Source: Saprospiraceae bacterium
GTDB taxonomy: Bacteria > Bacteroidota > Bacteroidia > Chitinophagales > Saprospiraceae
DNA length: 64,000 nt
Assembly: GCA_016715405.1 (NCBI GenBank)
Contig: JADKAE010000004.1
Span: 186,001 to 250,000, forward strand
Direction of reading: 5' to 3'
In this document: positions 53,195 to 62,346 of the stretch, piece by piece
Layout of the letters: the number at the start of each line of letters is the position of its first letter
How positions within the stretch are numbered: the stretch's first letter is position 1
Notes under the pieces: generated by a model
What the model was told of the DNA's origin: nothing
The model's input: only the letters and a program-made list of their open reading frames with translations
Databases searched by the model: none
Position numbers and translations under genes: made by a program

Positions 53195-54106
53195 CTATGC
53201 TTTATTCGCTTTTCGGAAGGTGTTCGGAGAAAGTTGAGTGTGTTTTTTAAAAAACCTACTGAAATGAGTAGGCTCGCTAAAGCCTAATTGATAAGCGATT
53301 TCTTTCGAAGAGTAAGCTGTATTTATTAACAGAGATTTGGCAGCGGAGAGGGTTCGTTTCGAAATCCAATCATACACTGTTCTTCCTGTTTTACTTTTTA
53401 TTACTGAGTTCAAATAATTTGGATGCAAATTCATTTTTTTGGCAAAATATTGTACCTGCAATTTGCCGTCATGGAGATTACTCCCTAAAACTTCCTTAAA
53501 CTCTGTTTCTAGAAGCCTTTTGAATGATTTAACAATTTGAGAATCTCTTTTTCCTTCTTCTAATGGATTGTAGGTTGACCAAAATCTTTCCTTTATTTTG
53601 AGAAGCATTACCATAAAAAGATTTCCCAGGATTTTGTTTTTGTACTCGGATTTCCTTTTAAATTCATTTAAAATTTGGCTGTACAACGTTTCAAATTCTT
53701 CAAAATCATTTTGCAATAGTTTCTTAGGTGGGACTATTTCAGCCAATAAAAATGGAAATTCTCCGTAAATTTCCGGATGAACGTACTCTCGCAGGAACTT
53801 CTCAGATAAAGTTATGATGAGAGCCTCCTTTGATTCATGTAATTCATAAGATTTTATGTGTCCCGGATTCGTAAAATAAATGGTTTGAGAATCGAAAGAA
53901 AATTTATTGTCATCAAGACGATAAACTCCAGACCCTTCTTTTGTCAAAATGAACGAGAAATAATCTGCCCGTAAAATTGGGGATTTAAATGGAATTTGTG
54001 GGTGAATATCTGGTATGGAAAGAATGGTAAAATCTATCTCTTGGTCAAAAGGCAAGCCAAGTGTTTTATATAGGTCCGAAATTTTATGATGAACAATTAT
54101 TTTCAT
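53195..54106 (-). CDS. AraC family transcriptional regulator
   Basis: 303 residues: N-terminal cupin-like sensor (FILTKEGSGVYRLDDNKF, QTIYFTNPGHIKSYELHE) and C-terminal double helix-turn-helix (AKKMNLHPNYLNSVIKSKTG, SKEIAYQLGFSEPTHFSRFF). Likely regulates the aldo/keto reductase gene that follows. Confidence 0.9.
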   Translation of the reverse strand: MKIIVHHKISDLYKTLGLPFDQEIDFTILSIPDIHPQIPFKSPILRADYFSFILTKEGSGVYRLDDNKFSFDSQTIYFTNPGHIKSYELHESKEALIITLSEKFLREYVHPEIYGEFPFLLAEIVPPKKLLQNDFEEFETLYSQILNEFKRKSEYKNKILGNLFMVMLLKIKERFWSTYNPLEEGKRDSQIVKSFKRLLETEFKEVLGSNLHDGKLQVQYFAKKMNLHPNYLNSVIKSKTGRTVYDWISKRTLSAAKSLLINTAYSSKEIAYQLGFSEPTHFSRFFKKHTQLSPNTFRKANKA

Positions 54107-54509
54107 TTAATTAGTGTTTTCACAATTATTGTCAAAGGATGAAATTGTACGGTCACATACAAAGATAATCTTTTCAATAGTCCAAGTCATCAAAGGGGCT
54201 TTTGATTTTCTGAATCTGTTGTTTCACTTTGTCACTTTAGAATTGTTCATGAATCACGTGTACACATTGCGCCCTGCTGGGGCTATAGTACACTTTGCGC
54301 ATGATTTTCTACCAATATTTACGCCCCGCTGGGCTTTTGAGGCATCTTAAGAGGCCCGGAGGGCCGGAATATTATTAGAACCAGCAATAAAATGATCTCA
54401 AAAGCTCCGGAGGAGCGTAATATGCGGTATGCCTGGTTTAAAGTGACAAAGTAAAATTAAGCGCAGCCTGGTCTGGCTTTTTGTGACCAAAGCTTGGGGT
54501 AAATGGCTG
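54107..54509. other. Intergenic region with GC-rich repeat words
   Basis: Contains CGCCCTGCTGGGGC, CGCCCCGCTGGGC, GGCCCGGAGGGCCGG and GCTCCGGAGGAGCG in an AT-rich context: short palindromes of a kind common between genes in Bacteroidota. No gene seen. Confidence 0.55.
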
Positions 54510-55484
54510 TTACATGCCCGTTGCCTTTTCATTCTCAGCATTTTTCTTAATGTGTATCAATACTCTTTCGTGTATTTTGTGAATGATATGGTCACTCCAT
54601 AACTGCCAATAAAATGTCGGTCGTATGTTGTGATAATACCAAGTTGTACCTTCTAAAAGTGTGTTACCATTTGGCAGCACTTTCAATTTAAATTGTCCTT
54701 GTTTGGAAACAAAATAGTCATGTAAATGTGGTGCGTCAATGTCCCAAAAACTTAGTTCTTTCATTGGTGCAGGTTGTTCAACAACATCAAATTTTAAAAG
54801 TCGTGGTTCGTCCCAAACTGTGATTGGTTCTACAAAACTTCCTGTCGTGAAGTTGCAATGTCTAACTGCTCCAACACCTGTTCCTTCAATTTTTGCGTTA
54901 ATCGGATATGCAATTCCTGTTATAAAAATAAATTCGGTCGGCTCATCAAGTTGTGGAAACTCAACAACGTTTTTCCAAATTGTTTGCGGATCTGCGTTAA
55001 TTTCTATTGAGGTAACTACTGAAGTCAAAGACGGTTCGTAGTCTTTTTCAACAAACGCTATTGTCGGAATAATACCGATTAAAATCAGCAATGTTGTTGG
55101 TGCGTTGTCTGGTGTCTTGTTAATGATGGCATAACCGATTAGACTACCAATCCAAGTCAAAAGAAGTCCGATTGGTGCTGCCATTGCAATACAAATAACT
55201 CCTTCGATTGCAAAAACTAAAAGTCCTGCTGTGAATATTCCAAGTGTCGAAAATCCGATTTGCCAGGCTTCTCTTTTTGTTATTTCTTTTTTCAGCCCGT
55301 ATAAAATTGTCGAACCCGCACCAATGAAAAGAGGTGTCAAAATGAACAAGGCAATTCCATACTGTCCAATTCCGTAAATGCCCCAAAGTGTCAACAGTCC
55401 CGAAATGATAACAGTCAGTCCGACCGCTATCCATTTCCGTTTCTTGTCGTCAGTCGGCAATATTTTTTCTATCAGTTGTTTCAT
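54510..55484 (-). CDS. Membrane protein with SRPBCC-like domain
   Basis: 324 residues: four membrane helices in the first half (IAVGLTVIISGLLTLWGIY, YGIALFILTPLFIGAGSTIL, AGLLVFAIEGVICIAMAAP, TLLILIGIIPTIAF) and a C-terminal START/SRPBCC-like domain (VTSIEINADPQTIWKNVVEF, GTGVGAVRHCNFTTGSF, LLEGTTWYYHNIRP). Likely binds a hydrophobic ligand. Function unknown. Confidence 0.8.
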   Translation of the reverse strand: MKQLIEKILPTDDKKRKWIAVGLTVIISGLLTLWGIYGIGQYGIALFILTPLFIGAGSTILYGLKKEITKREAWQIGFSTLGIFTAGLLVFAIEGVICIAMAAPIGLLLTWIGSLIGYAIINKTPDNAPTTLLILIGIIPTIAFVEKDYEPSLTSVVTSIEINADPQTIWKNVVEFPQLDEPTEFIFITGIAYPINAKIEGTGVGAVRHCNFTTGSFVEPITVWDEPRLLKFDVVEQPAPMKELSFWDIDAPHLHDYFVSKQGQFKLKVLPNGNTLLEGTTWYYHNIRPTFYWQLWSDHIIHKIHERVLIHIKKNAENEKATGM

Positions 55485-55606
55485 TGTTTCTGTGTTACTC
55501 TAAATTGGCGTTTAATGTTTTGCAGCTTAAGAGAGGCGGCAGGGCTGGTGGCTTTGGCGATTGGGGCGCCGGTTGCATTGATTGTTGGGACAGAATTGGC
55601 CGTAGC

Positions 55607-56614
55607 TCATTTAGCGGTTAATAAATTTCGTTTGGTATTATACATCAGCAAATACCCTTTTTTGTTTGGTTCGCTTAAAAATGAACGGCTTACCAGGGCC
55701 TCCATATATGGTTGTTTTTCTAAAAAAGGCTTAAGTAATTTGTCAATTCTGCTTTTCATTACGCCTATTCTTCTCGCAAACTCGATAAAATCTGCTTCAG
55801 ATGGATGTCCACTTTTTTTGTATTGTTCACTTTTAAAGCCATCAGCAAATAAACCTTTATCCAGTGCAAAATCAGAGTCGTCTACATGCAATCTTGTATT
55901 AATCAAATCATAAGCAGGGCTTAATAAATAATCTCCTCTGGTTGATTCAAGCAGCGAAAAATTTTTGAGGTGAGCATCTCCATTTGAAAACAGGAAGTTG
56001 AAAACCACCAACGAAAAAAATTTCTCTATTTCTACCCGCCATGCCGGCACATATTTTTGTACAAGCAGCCCAACTTCCTCATAGCTGTATTCATATTTAA
56101 AATTTGCCCCTGCATTGTCCTTTGTCTTACCTGCCAGCGTTGCAAAATCTTCTTTGCCCCATTTGCTGTCATCTTCTTTTACATCAAATCGTTTTGTGAT
56201 ATACGCAGGCGTCCCATTCTTGAAAAATATTATAGCATTTTCAGCTGTGTTTAATCCATAGACTTGTTTGGCTATTTGCATGGTAAGATGTTCGTTGGCA
56301 GGAACCTGGTCAACTTTTTTTAAATCTCGTGGTATTGGTTTGAGTATGTAGGTTCCCCGCTCTCCTTCCCTTGTTAACCGCAATTGATTTTTTTCCAGGA
56401 GAAAACTTAATTTCTCCTGCACACCGGAAATTGATATGCGTTTCCTGTTATCTATGAATTGTGCTGCAACTTCTTCACTTTGTTGCGGTGGTTCATAAGG
56501 CAATATATGGCTTACTTTTTTTCCGTTAAATAAATTCCGCAAACATCCTGGACTGTAAGTAGTATAACCTTCAGCCAGCGTTCCGGGACAATATTTCAAT
56601 TCATTTAAATTCAT
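55607..56614 (-). CDS. hipT: HipT-type Ser/Thr kinase toxin
   Basis: A 335-residue HipA-superfamily kinase lacking the N-subdomain, as in tripartite HipBST systems. The Gly-rich loop carries an SIS motif (RISISGVQEKLSF), where HipT autophosphorylates; the catalytic loop is SNGDAHLKNFSLL and the metal-binding Asp follows in SPAYDLI. HipT of E. coli targets TrpS; here the target is unknown. Its start overlaps the hipS stop by four bases. Together with hipS and hipB it is a complete toxin-antitoxin operon. Confidence 0.9.
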   Translation of the reverse strand: MNLNELKYCPGTLAEGYTTYSPGCLRNLFNGKKVSHILPYEPPQQSEEVAAQFIDNRKRISISGVQEKLSFLLEKNQLRLTREGERGTYILKPIPRDLKKVDQVPANEHLTMQIAKQVYGLNTAENAIIFFKNGTPAYITKRFDVKEDDSKWGKEDFATLAGKTKDNAGANFKYEYSYEEVGLLVQKYVPAWRVEIEKFFSLVVFNFLFSNGDAHLKNFSLLESTRGDYLLSPAYDLINTRLHVDDSDFALDKGLFADGFKSEQYKKSGHPSEADFIEFARRIGVMKSRIDKLLKPFLEKQPYMEALVSRSFLSEPNKKGYLLMYNTKRNLLTAK

Positions 56615-56940
56615 TTAGCGGCTATTGGTTTTACAGTTATTGCTCCGATGGTATCAAACTGTGCTGTGGCCGTCAGTATGCCAAAATTGTCTTCTTCATC
56701 TATTCTTAGTTGTATGCTTTGTAGTTTTCTGTTTACGCCTTCACTAAGCATGTTAAAGAAAAAAGGAAATAGAAATTCGCTTGTATATTCCTGCTGGGTT
56801 TTAGGCAGTGTCAAACTGATAGCCGGTTTGTTGGCATCATTATAATAATTGTCGTCATACCGGAATACAAAATGCTGGCGGTTTTCTTCCGTGAGTATTC
56901 CTGCCAGTATCCCGTTGCGATATATTTCGGCCTTTCTCAT
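56611..56940 (-). CDS. hipS: HipS, HipA N-terminal subdomain protein
   Basis: 109 residues matching the HipA N-terminal subdomain 1 as a stand-alone protein: AEIYRNGILAGILTEENRQH, FRYDDNYYNDANKPAISLTL, FPFFFNMLSEGVNRKLQ. In HipBST systems HipS acts as the antitoxin that neutralises HipT. Four-base overlap with hipT. Confidence 0.88.
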   Translation of the reverse strand: MRKAEIYRNGILAGILTEENRQHFVFRYDDNYYNDANKPAISLTLPKTQQEYTSEFLFPFFFNMLSEGVNRKLQSIQLRIDEEDNFGILTATAQFDTIGAITVKPIAAK

Positions 56941-56959
56941 GAATGCTGTTAATATTGAC

Positions 56960-57169
56960 TTATTTACTACGTTTCACTTTCAGAGAGAGTTCCATGCCCA
57001 ATACTTCTGCTACTTTGTTCAGTACCTCCAATGAAGGGTTGCCTTGCCCACGTTCCAGTTTATACAGCGTATTGGTGCTGATACCAGCCAGTTCAGCCAA
57101 ATGAGGTTGCGTGATGCTCAGCTCCTTTCGCCTTTTTCTTATAGTTTCTCCAAGTTGGCTAACTAACAT
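56960..57169 (-). CDS. hipB: HipB-like XRE family regulator
   Basis: A 69-residue XRE helix-turn-helix protein (RKRRKELSITQPHLAELAGI, TNTLYKLERGQGNPSLEVL). First gene of the hipBST operon; expected to bind the palindromes in front of its start and repress the operon. Confidence 0.9.
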   Translation of the reverse strand: MLVSQLGETIRKRRKELSITQPHLAELAGISTNTLYKLERGQGNPSLEVLNKVAEVLGMELSLKVKRSK

Positions 57170-57240
57170 TATAATGTGATTTTGAGATAAAAATAGTGCT
57201 TTTTTCTTGGTTATGCAAGAAAATCACATTATATTGTGAT
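57166..57240 (-). promoter_or_regulatory. HipB operator region
   Basis: ATCACATTATATTGTGAT at 57223-57240 is an 18-base near-palindrome with arms ATCACA/TGTGAT. A second related half-palindrome, ACATTATAATGTGAT (57166-57180), overlaps the hipB start codon. Paired operators of this kind are typical of toxin-antitoxin autoregulation. Confidence 0.7.
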
Positions 57241-57335
57241 ATTTGGTTGTCTAGTTATTCATCTGCCACGTTACGCCACGCGCAAAATCTTCTCCATCTT
57301 ACGGCCCTTGGCCAATTCATCCACCAGCTTGGCTG

Positions 57336-58423
57336 TTAATCTTTGTTCTCCAAAATTTCTAAAAGCCGGTGATTGAGATATAATTTTTCTTTCCCCACTT
57401 TTATCGACTGTAGAAATCCGTGTTCTTCCAATGCGATCAGGTAGTTTCCAACAGTCTTTGCATTTCCTAAATTTTCGTCTATCAAATATTGACGCTTGGT
57501 GTAGGGTAGACGAAATAAAACCGCCACCAAATCCTTTGAATAAACTTTGGGGAGTTGGGTTCTGATTTCGCTGGCAGTTTCATCCATTGTTTTGATAATT
57601 TTATTCATGCGTTCCAGGCCTTTTACCGAAGTTTCTTCAATCATATCCAACATATACAAAAGGTAGGCTTCCCACTCATTTTTTTCAGTTACGCCCCGCA
57701 ATCTTTGGTAATATGCCGTTTTGTTTTTGATAATGTATTCGCTCAAATAAATGGCAGGAATATCCAACAAACCTGAAAGTTTAAGATACAACAACAATAA
57801 AATTCTGCCTGTTCTGCCGTTGCCATCCGCAAAAGGGTGAATTGCTTCAAACTGATAGTGCATAATGGCCATTTTGATAAGCGGGTCAATGTCGTTATCT
57901 TCATTGATGAACTTTTCCAAATTTGCCAACTTTTCCCGAATAATATCTTCTCCACTTGGCGGCATGTAAATTACTTCGCCATGTGTATTACTCAAAGTCG
58001 TTCCGGGGATAACCCGAATTGAAGCGCTATTTTGCTTAATGCACTGAACAATTTTGATACAAAGGTTGGTCGTGATGAAAGGTTTGCTTTTTAGTTGTTC
58101 CAATCCCAACCAAAGTGCTTCTTTGTAGTTAAACACCTCTTTTGTGGCGGGATTATCAATTTTTCTGTCGGCTACCAACGATTGATAGAGTTCGTCATTG
58201 GTAGTTATGATGTTTTCAACTTCGGAACTTGCCTTTGCTTCCTGCAAATAAATAGTATCCAAAAACAGCGTTGGATTGGGCAGGGTCGACAAAACGCCGT
58301 TTAGTTGAGCCAGTGCCCTTCCTGCCGAAATGGTTTTACGAAGTATCTTTTCGTTTCAATATCGGCATTGGGAGGCAACAATGGCAAGTCATTATACGGT
58401 ACCTTACGATCAAAAGCACTCAT
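57336..58423 (-). CDS. Fic family AMPylase (N-terminal frameshift)
   Basis: Fic/DOC domain with complete motif HPFADGNGRTGR (catalytic His, nucleotide-binding Gly/Arg) and an N-terminal inhibitory helix SSEVENI, matching the (S/T)xxxE(G/N) auto-inhibition motif of class II Fic proteins. A C-terminal winged helix follows (YTKRQYLIDENLGN). The start at 58423 (MSAFDRKVPYNDLPLLPP) is joined through a one-base change near 58345 to ISAGRALAQLNGVLSTLPNP, giving about 362 residues as in relatives. Adds AMP to target proteins. It lies 167 bases before hipB. Confidence 0.85.
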
Positions 58424-58672
58424 TGTTATCCGTGTAATTTTTTACTTTAATCTTCAAAACAAGGGTAAAATAGTAAAAATTTACTCTTGTTCGAAAGATA
58501 GGAGTAATTATTACCCTCGTTCGCTTATTATTGTCACCTGCCCAGCGGGGCGCCCAAGAGGTATGCAGTGATTTGTGCATAGAGACGGTACTGTTTGCTC
58601 AAGGTCGTATTCAAATTAGGTTATCGCCAGGCACAAGGATTTGCGTGCGGATCACAGGTGCAATTAGTCTTA

Positions 58673-59929
58673 TCATGTTGCAGGTATATAAATATCGAAG
58701 GTGGTTCCTTTATTTAATTGGCTATCGGCAGTAATAATACCACCATGATTTTCTACAATTTTCTTTACAATAGCAAGTCCAATGCCTGTTCCCCTGTATT
58801 CTGTATGCGTATGAAGCCGGTAGAATACTTCAAATATTTTTTCATTATACACCGGTTCAAAGCCGATGCCGTTGTCGGAAAGAGAAATGTGACAATACTT
58901 TTTTTGAGGGGAGAGTTTATTGTTGTTAAATTCTATGCCATCGGCTATTTCACTTTTAATTATTATGTGTGGCGGTCGTGCAGGATCAAAATACTTTAAT
59001 GCGTTACCTATCAGATTTTGCATGACTTGACGAAATTGAAAAGGAATGATATTGAGCGTATGTAGTTCTGTTGTTTCAAGGGTGGCGTGTTTATCATTTA
59101 GTTCTTCTTTTAAATCATCCTTTACTTCATCAATAATTTGATGGAGGTCGGTGTTTTCAAATTTGCTCTCTGCTGTATTGGTGCTGGAGTAGGTGAGTAA
59201 ATCCTGAACGAGCACCTGCATACGCCGTGCTGAATCCTGCACCATGTTCAAATATTTTTTACCATTTTCGGATAAATTAGCTCTTTCTTTTTCTACGATG
59301 TAGCCTATAAAACTTTGGATTTTCCGAAGGGGACCCTGTAAATCGTGACTGGCAATGTAAGCGAATGCTTGAAGCTCACTATTCCTTACTCCCAATTCAG
59401 CATTTACCATTTGTAATATTTCTTCCTGTTTCTTTTTTTCGGTTAAGTCGGTTATAATCATACCAACCGCTGCCACTGCAGGAAATAAGGGTGCGAGTGA
59501 AATATAAACAGGAATTGTTTTACCGGCAATCAATAAATTTATTTCACCTTTTGTGTTCGCTGTTAATCCGGTTTTAAAAAGTTCATGGAATGTTTCTTTT
59601 GAATCGGGATGTATAAATTGAACAAAAAAGTTTCCCACTACGCTTTCATACGGCAGGTTTAATAACTGAGGAAAACAATGGTTGGTGTAAAGAATGAGTC
59701 CTTCTTCAGATAAGTTAAGGGCACCCTCACCAAAATTCTCAACCAATATTCTATAAGCATAATCTACGGTGTGAAGTGAAAAAATGGCGGATTGGTTATT
59801 GGTCTTTAGTGCAAAGGCGTCTACTTCACCGCCTTTAATAGCTTCAATCAGCTGCTCGTATTCATCCAGGCGGCTTTGCAACTCTATAATTTTTAAGGCA
59901 GATTCTTCGGCAGATAATTCGATTTTCAT
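58673..59929 (-). CDS. PAS-domain sensor histidine kinase
   Basis: 418 residues, soluble: N-terminal PAS-like domain (RILVENFGEGALNLSEEGLI, NFFVQFIHPDSKETF), HisKA with phospho-acceptor His in IASHDLQGPLRKIQSF, and HATPase with N box NLIGNALKYFD, G1 DNGIGFEP and G2 GTGIGLAIVKKI. Cotranscribed with the kaiB/kaiC genes (7-base gap), the way SasA-type kinases pair with Kai proteins, although it lacks a KaiB-like sensor domain. Its response regulator is not in the window. Confidence 0.92.
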   Translation of the reverse strand: MKIELSAEESALKIIELQSRLDEYEQLIEAIKGGEVDAFALKTNNQSAIFSLHTVDYAYRILVENFGEGALNLSEEGLILYTNHCFPQLLNLPYESVVGNFFVQFIHPDSKETFHELFKTGLTANTKGEINLLIAGKTIPVYISLAPLFPAVAAVGMIITDLTEKKKQEEILQMVNAELGVRNSELQAFAYIASHDLQGPLRKIQSFIGYIVEKERANLSENGKKYLNMVQDSARRMQVLVQDLLTYSSTNTAESKFENTDLHQIIDEVKDDLKEELNDKHATLETTELHTLNIIPFQFRQVMQNLIGNALKYFDPARPPHIIIKSEIADGIEFNNNKLSPQKKYCHISLSDNGIGFEPVYNEKIFEVFYRLHTHTEYRGTGIGLAIVKKIVENHGGIITADSQLNKGTTFDIYIPAT

Positions 59930-59936
59930 ACCATTA

Positions 59937-60245
59937 TTATTCGGTTGTAATGCCTAATGTTTTCAATACTTTTTGGGTATCGGATAAGGTTCCTACCAAT
60001 GTTTTTTTGGGCAGGGGTGATTTTTTCAGCAGGGAAGGACTAAAAACAATATGTTGTTCGGAAGCAAGCTTGGGGTTTTTAAAAATATCTATTATCTCGA
60101 GTTCAAAAGAATCTTTTAAATGTTCGTCACACAGCAACTTAAGATTTTCAATTGCTTGCATTGATTTGTATGACATGCCCGAAACGTAAAGTTTCAGTAC
60201 CAATTTGCCTTCGATAGTTGATTTGTCTTTTACTTTTTTTTTCAT
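59937..60245 (-). CDS. kaiB: KaiB-domain protein (second copy)
   Basis: 102 residues with a thioredoxin-like KaiB fold: LVLKLYVSGMSYKSMQAIEN, FELEIIDIFKNPKLASEQHI, PSLLKKSPLPKKTLVG. It has a charged N-terminal extension (MKKKVKDKST) relative to the other copy. Adjacent to another kaiB and kaiC. Confidence 0.88.
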   Translation of the reverse strand: MKKKVKDKSTIEGKLVLKLYVSGMSYKSMQAIENLKLLCDEHLKDSFELEIIDIFKNPKLASEQHIVFSPSLLKKSPLPKKTLVGTLSDTQKVLKTLGITTE

Positions 60246-60255
60246 GATACAATAA

Positions 60256-60546
60256 TTAATGAACTATCGGGCGGATATTTAAACCAACTAAAACTTTCTC
60301 TTCATTCGAGAGGTCACCGATTATTTTTCTTAATGGTTCAGGAACTTTTCGCACCAGGGTGGGTATGGCAAATATCTGGTCGCCTTCGGCTAACTGCGGA
60401 TTTTTTATAAGGTCAATTACCTCAATGACATATCTGCCTGCCAAATGTTCATTGCAATACTTGGTGATATTCTTCAGCGCAAGTACTGAATTGGTCGTTT
60501 GTCCGGCTACGTATAAACGCAGTTCCCATGTTTCTGGTTTTGGCAT
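60256..60546 (-). CDS. kaiB: KaiB-domain protein (first copy)
   Basis: 96 residues: WELRLYVAGQTTNSVLALKN, YVIEVIDLIKNPQLAEGDQI, AIPTLVRKVPEPLRKIIGDL. Closest of the two copies to standard KaiB. It would bind the KaiC ring; fold-switching cannot be judged from sequence. Five bases after kaiC. Confidence 0.9.
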   Translation of the reverse strand: MPKPETWELRLYVAGQTTNSVLALKNITKYCNEHLAGRYVIEVIDLIKNPQLAEGDQIFAIPTLVRKVPEPLRKIIGDLSNEEKVLVGLNIRPIVH

Positions 60547-60551
60547 GTGGT

Positions 60552-61983
60552 TTACTTTTTGTCGGGACTGGTGAAATGAATTCCTTTTCCTGTAATAGTA
60601 AAATCCTGTTGGTTGTTGGAGTGGCCCATGCCCCGCGATTTTACAATGAGCAAACTGCGCACTCTTTCGTTGTTGCGCTCTTCGTTCTTTAAATTTATCC
60701 AGGTGTCGGCAAGCGAAGAAACCAAATCCACGGTGGAATTTTCGTTTGCTGAATTGCCGCTATGCGTAAGCGATGTGAACAGCGCGTTGGTCTGCTTTAT
60801 TTTGAGTGTATCCATTAATCTAACCAGCATGGCACCTACTTCGTTGCTGTTGCCAATGGTTATCAAACTGCTGATGGGGTCAATAATGACGGTGCGCGGC
60901 TTTAGCTCCGTTAATAATCTATTTAAAACCATCAGGTGCATTTCTAAACCTTGCAGAGAAGGCCTTGACGCATGAATGTGTAGCAGTTTTGATTGAATAG
61001 CTTTCTTAAAATTAATACCGATGGTGGCCATATTTCTTACCAATTGCTCGGGCGATTCTTCAAACGAAAAATAGAGTGTGCGTTCTTTGCGTTTACAACT
61101 GCTCAATGCAAAATGAGCGGCAAGAATAGTTTTTGAAGTGCCCGCACTGCCTGTTATAAGGGTGCTGCTGGCGCGGTAAAGTCCCCCAGTATAAAATGCC
61201 TGATCCAATACGGGTAATCCTGTAGATATAATTTCTGTGGATGATTTGTAATCTAACTTTAAGGAGGTAACGGGCAGCACCGGAAATACCATGTTCGTCA
61301 ATCAGAAAGGGATATTCGTTTGTTCCGTGGGTGCTGCCGCGATATTTTACAATACGCAATCTGCGCGTTGCAATTTGTTCTATCACTCTAAAATCAAGAA
61401 GTATCACGCAATCGGAAACATATTCTTCCAGACCCTGACGCGTTAATGAACTTTCGCCTCTTTCGCCTGTAATGATGGTGGTTACTCCCTTTTCTTTGAG
61501 CCAGGTAAACAATCTGCGGATTTCGGAACGCAGTAATGCCATGTTTTCCATTCCTGAAAACAGCGATTCGATGGTGTCGAGCACTACCCGTTTAGCGCCA
61601 ATGGAATCAATGGCATAATTCAGCCGGATAAACAAACCTTCTAAATCATATTCGCCTGTTTCTTCTATCTCTGAACGTTCGATACGCACATGGTCAATGC
61701 GCAGTTTTTTTTGTGCCTGTAAATTTTTAAAATCAAAACCTAATGACTCAAAATTTTGCTCAAGGTCTTTTGGCGATTCTTCAAAGCTCATGAATACGCC
61801 CGGCTCCTTATAATCGGTAATTCCTTTTATCAGAAACTGCGCGGCAAATAAAGTTTTGCCGCAACCCGCACTGCCGCAAATAAGAATCGGGCGGCCTTTG
61901 GGAAATCCTCCGTTGGTAATTTCATCGAGCCCGTTTATGCCCGTGGGGGTTTTACGTAATGTTTCCTGTTTGCTGTTCACCAT
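60552..61983 (-). CDS. kaiC: KaiC-like double-domain ATPase (one frameshift)
   Basis: Two RecA-like domains: CI with Walker A GSAGCGKT and catalytic Glu pair in SFEESP; CII with Walker A GSAGTSKT, again SFEESP, and a C-terminal segment ENSTVDLVSSLADTW in which two Ser align with the phosphorylated Ser431-Thr432 region of cyanobacterial KaiC. A one-base change near 61280 splits the domains; the join runs from LIDEHGI to LPVTSLKLDYKSS. KaiA is absent, as in KaiBC systems outside cyanobacteria, which are linked to timing or stress responses. Confidence 0.9.
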
Positions 61984-62346
61984 GCGGTGGTAATGTTTTT
62001 CCTGGCAGTGTACTACTGAGAATGAAGCTTTATTTCCGTTGACTGGATGTTTCTATTGGCAATTTAGTTCCTAAGTTATCAAGGCAAGCAGATAAAATAA
62101 TTTAACAAAGTTACTTCAACTTTATCACCTATTATATTTCCCTTAAATTAAAACATGGCTTGTCTGCAAATTGTTCTTGAATCTGTTGGGTGCTCACGTG
62201 CGTGTATATTTTAGAGACTGTTTAAAACCTTAATTTTGAACCGCTGAGCAGACCCAAAAGCCAGGATACCTGGGCCGTGAAATAGTAGAGACTCTAAAAC
62301 CAAACCCCACCCTTTTTTGTATTGTATTTGCAATAACAATCATAAA
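61984..62346. other. Intergenic region at the right edge of the AT-rich block
   Basis: Contains a minus-strand -7 box candidate (TAACTTTG, 62106-62113) upstream of kaiC, then at about 62262-62292 a half copy of the 44-bp palindrome (GGGCCGTGAAATAGTAGAGA), after which GC rises again. Confidence 0.55.
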
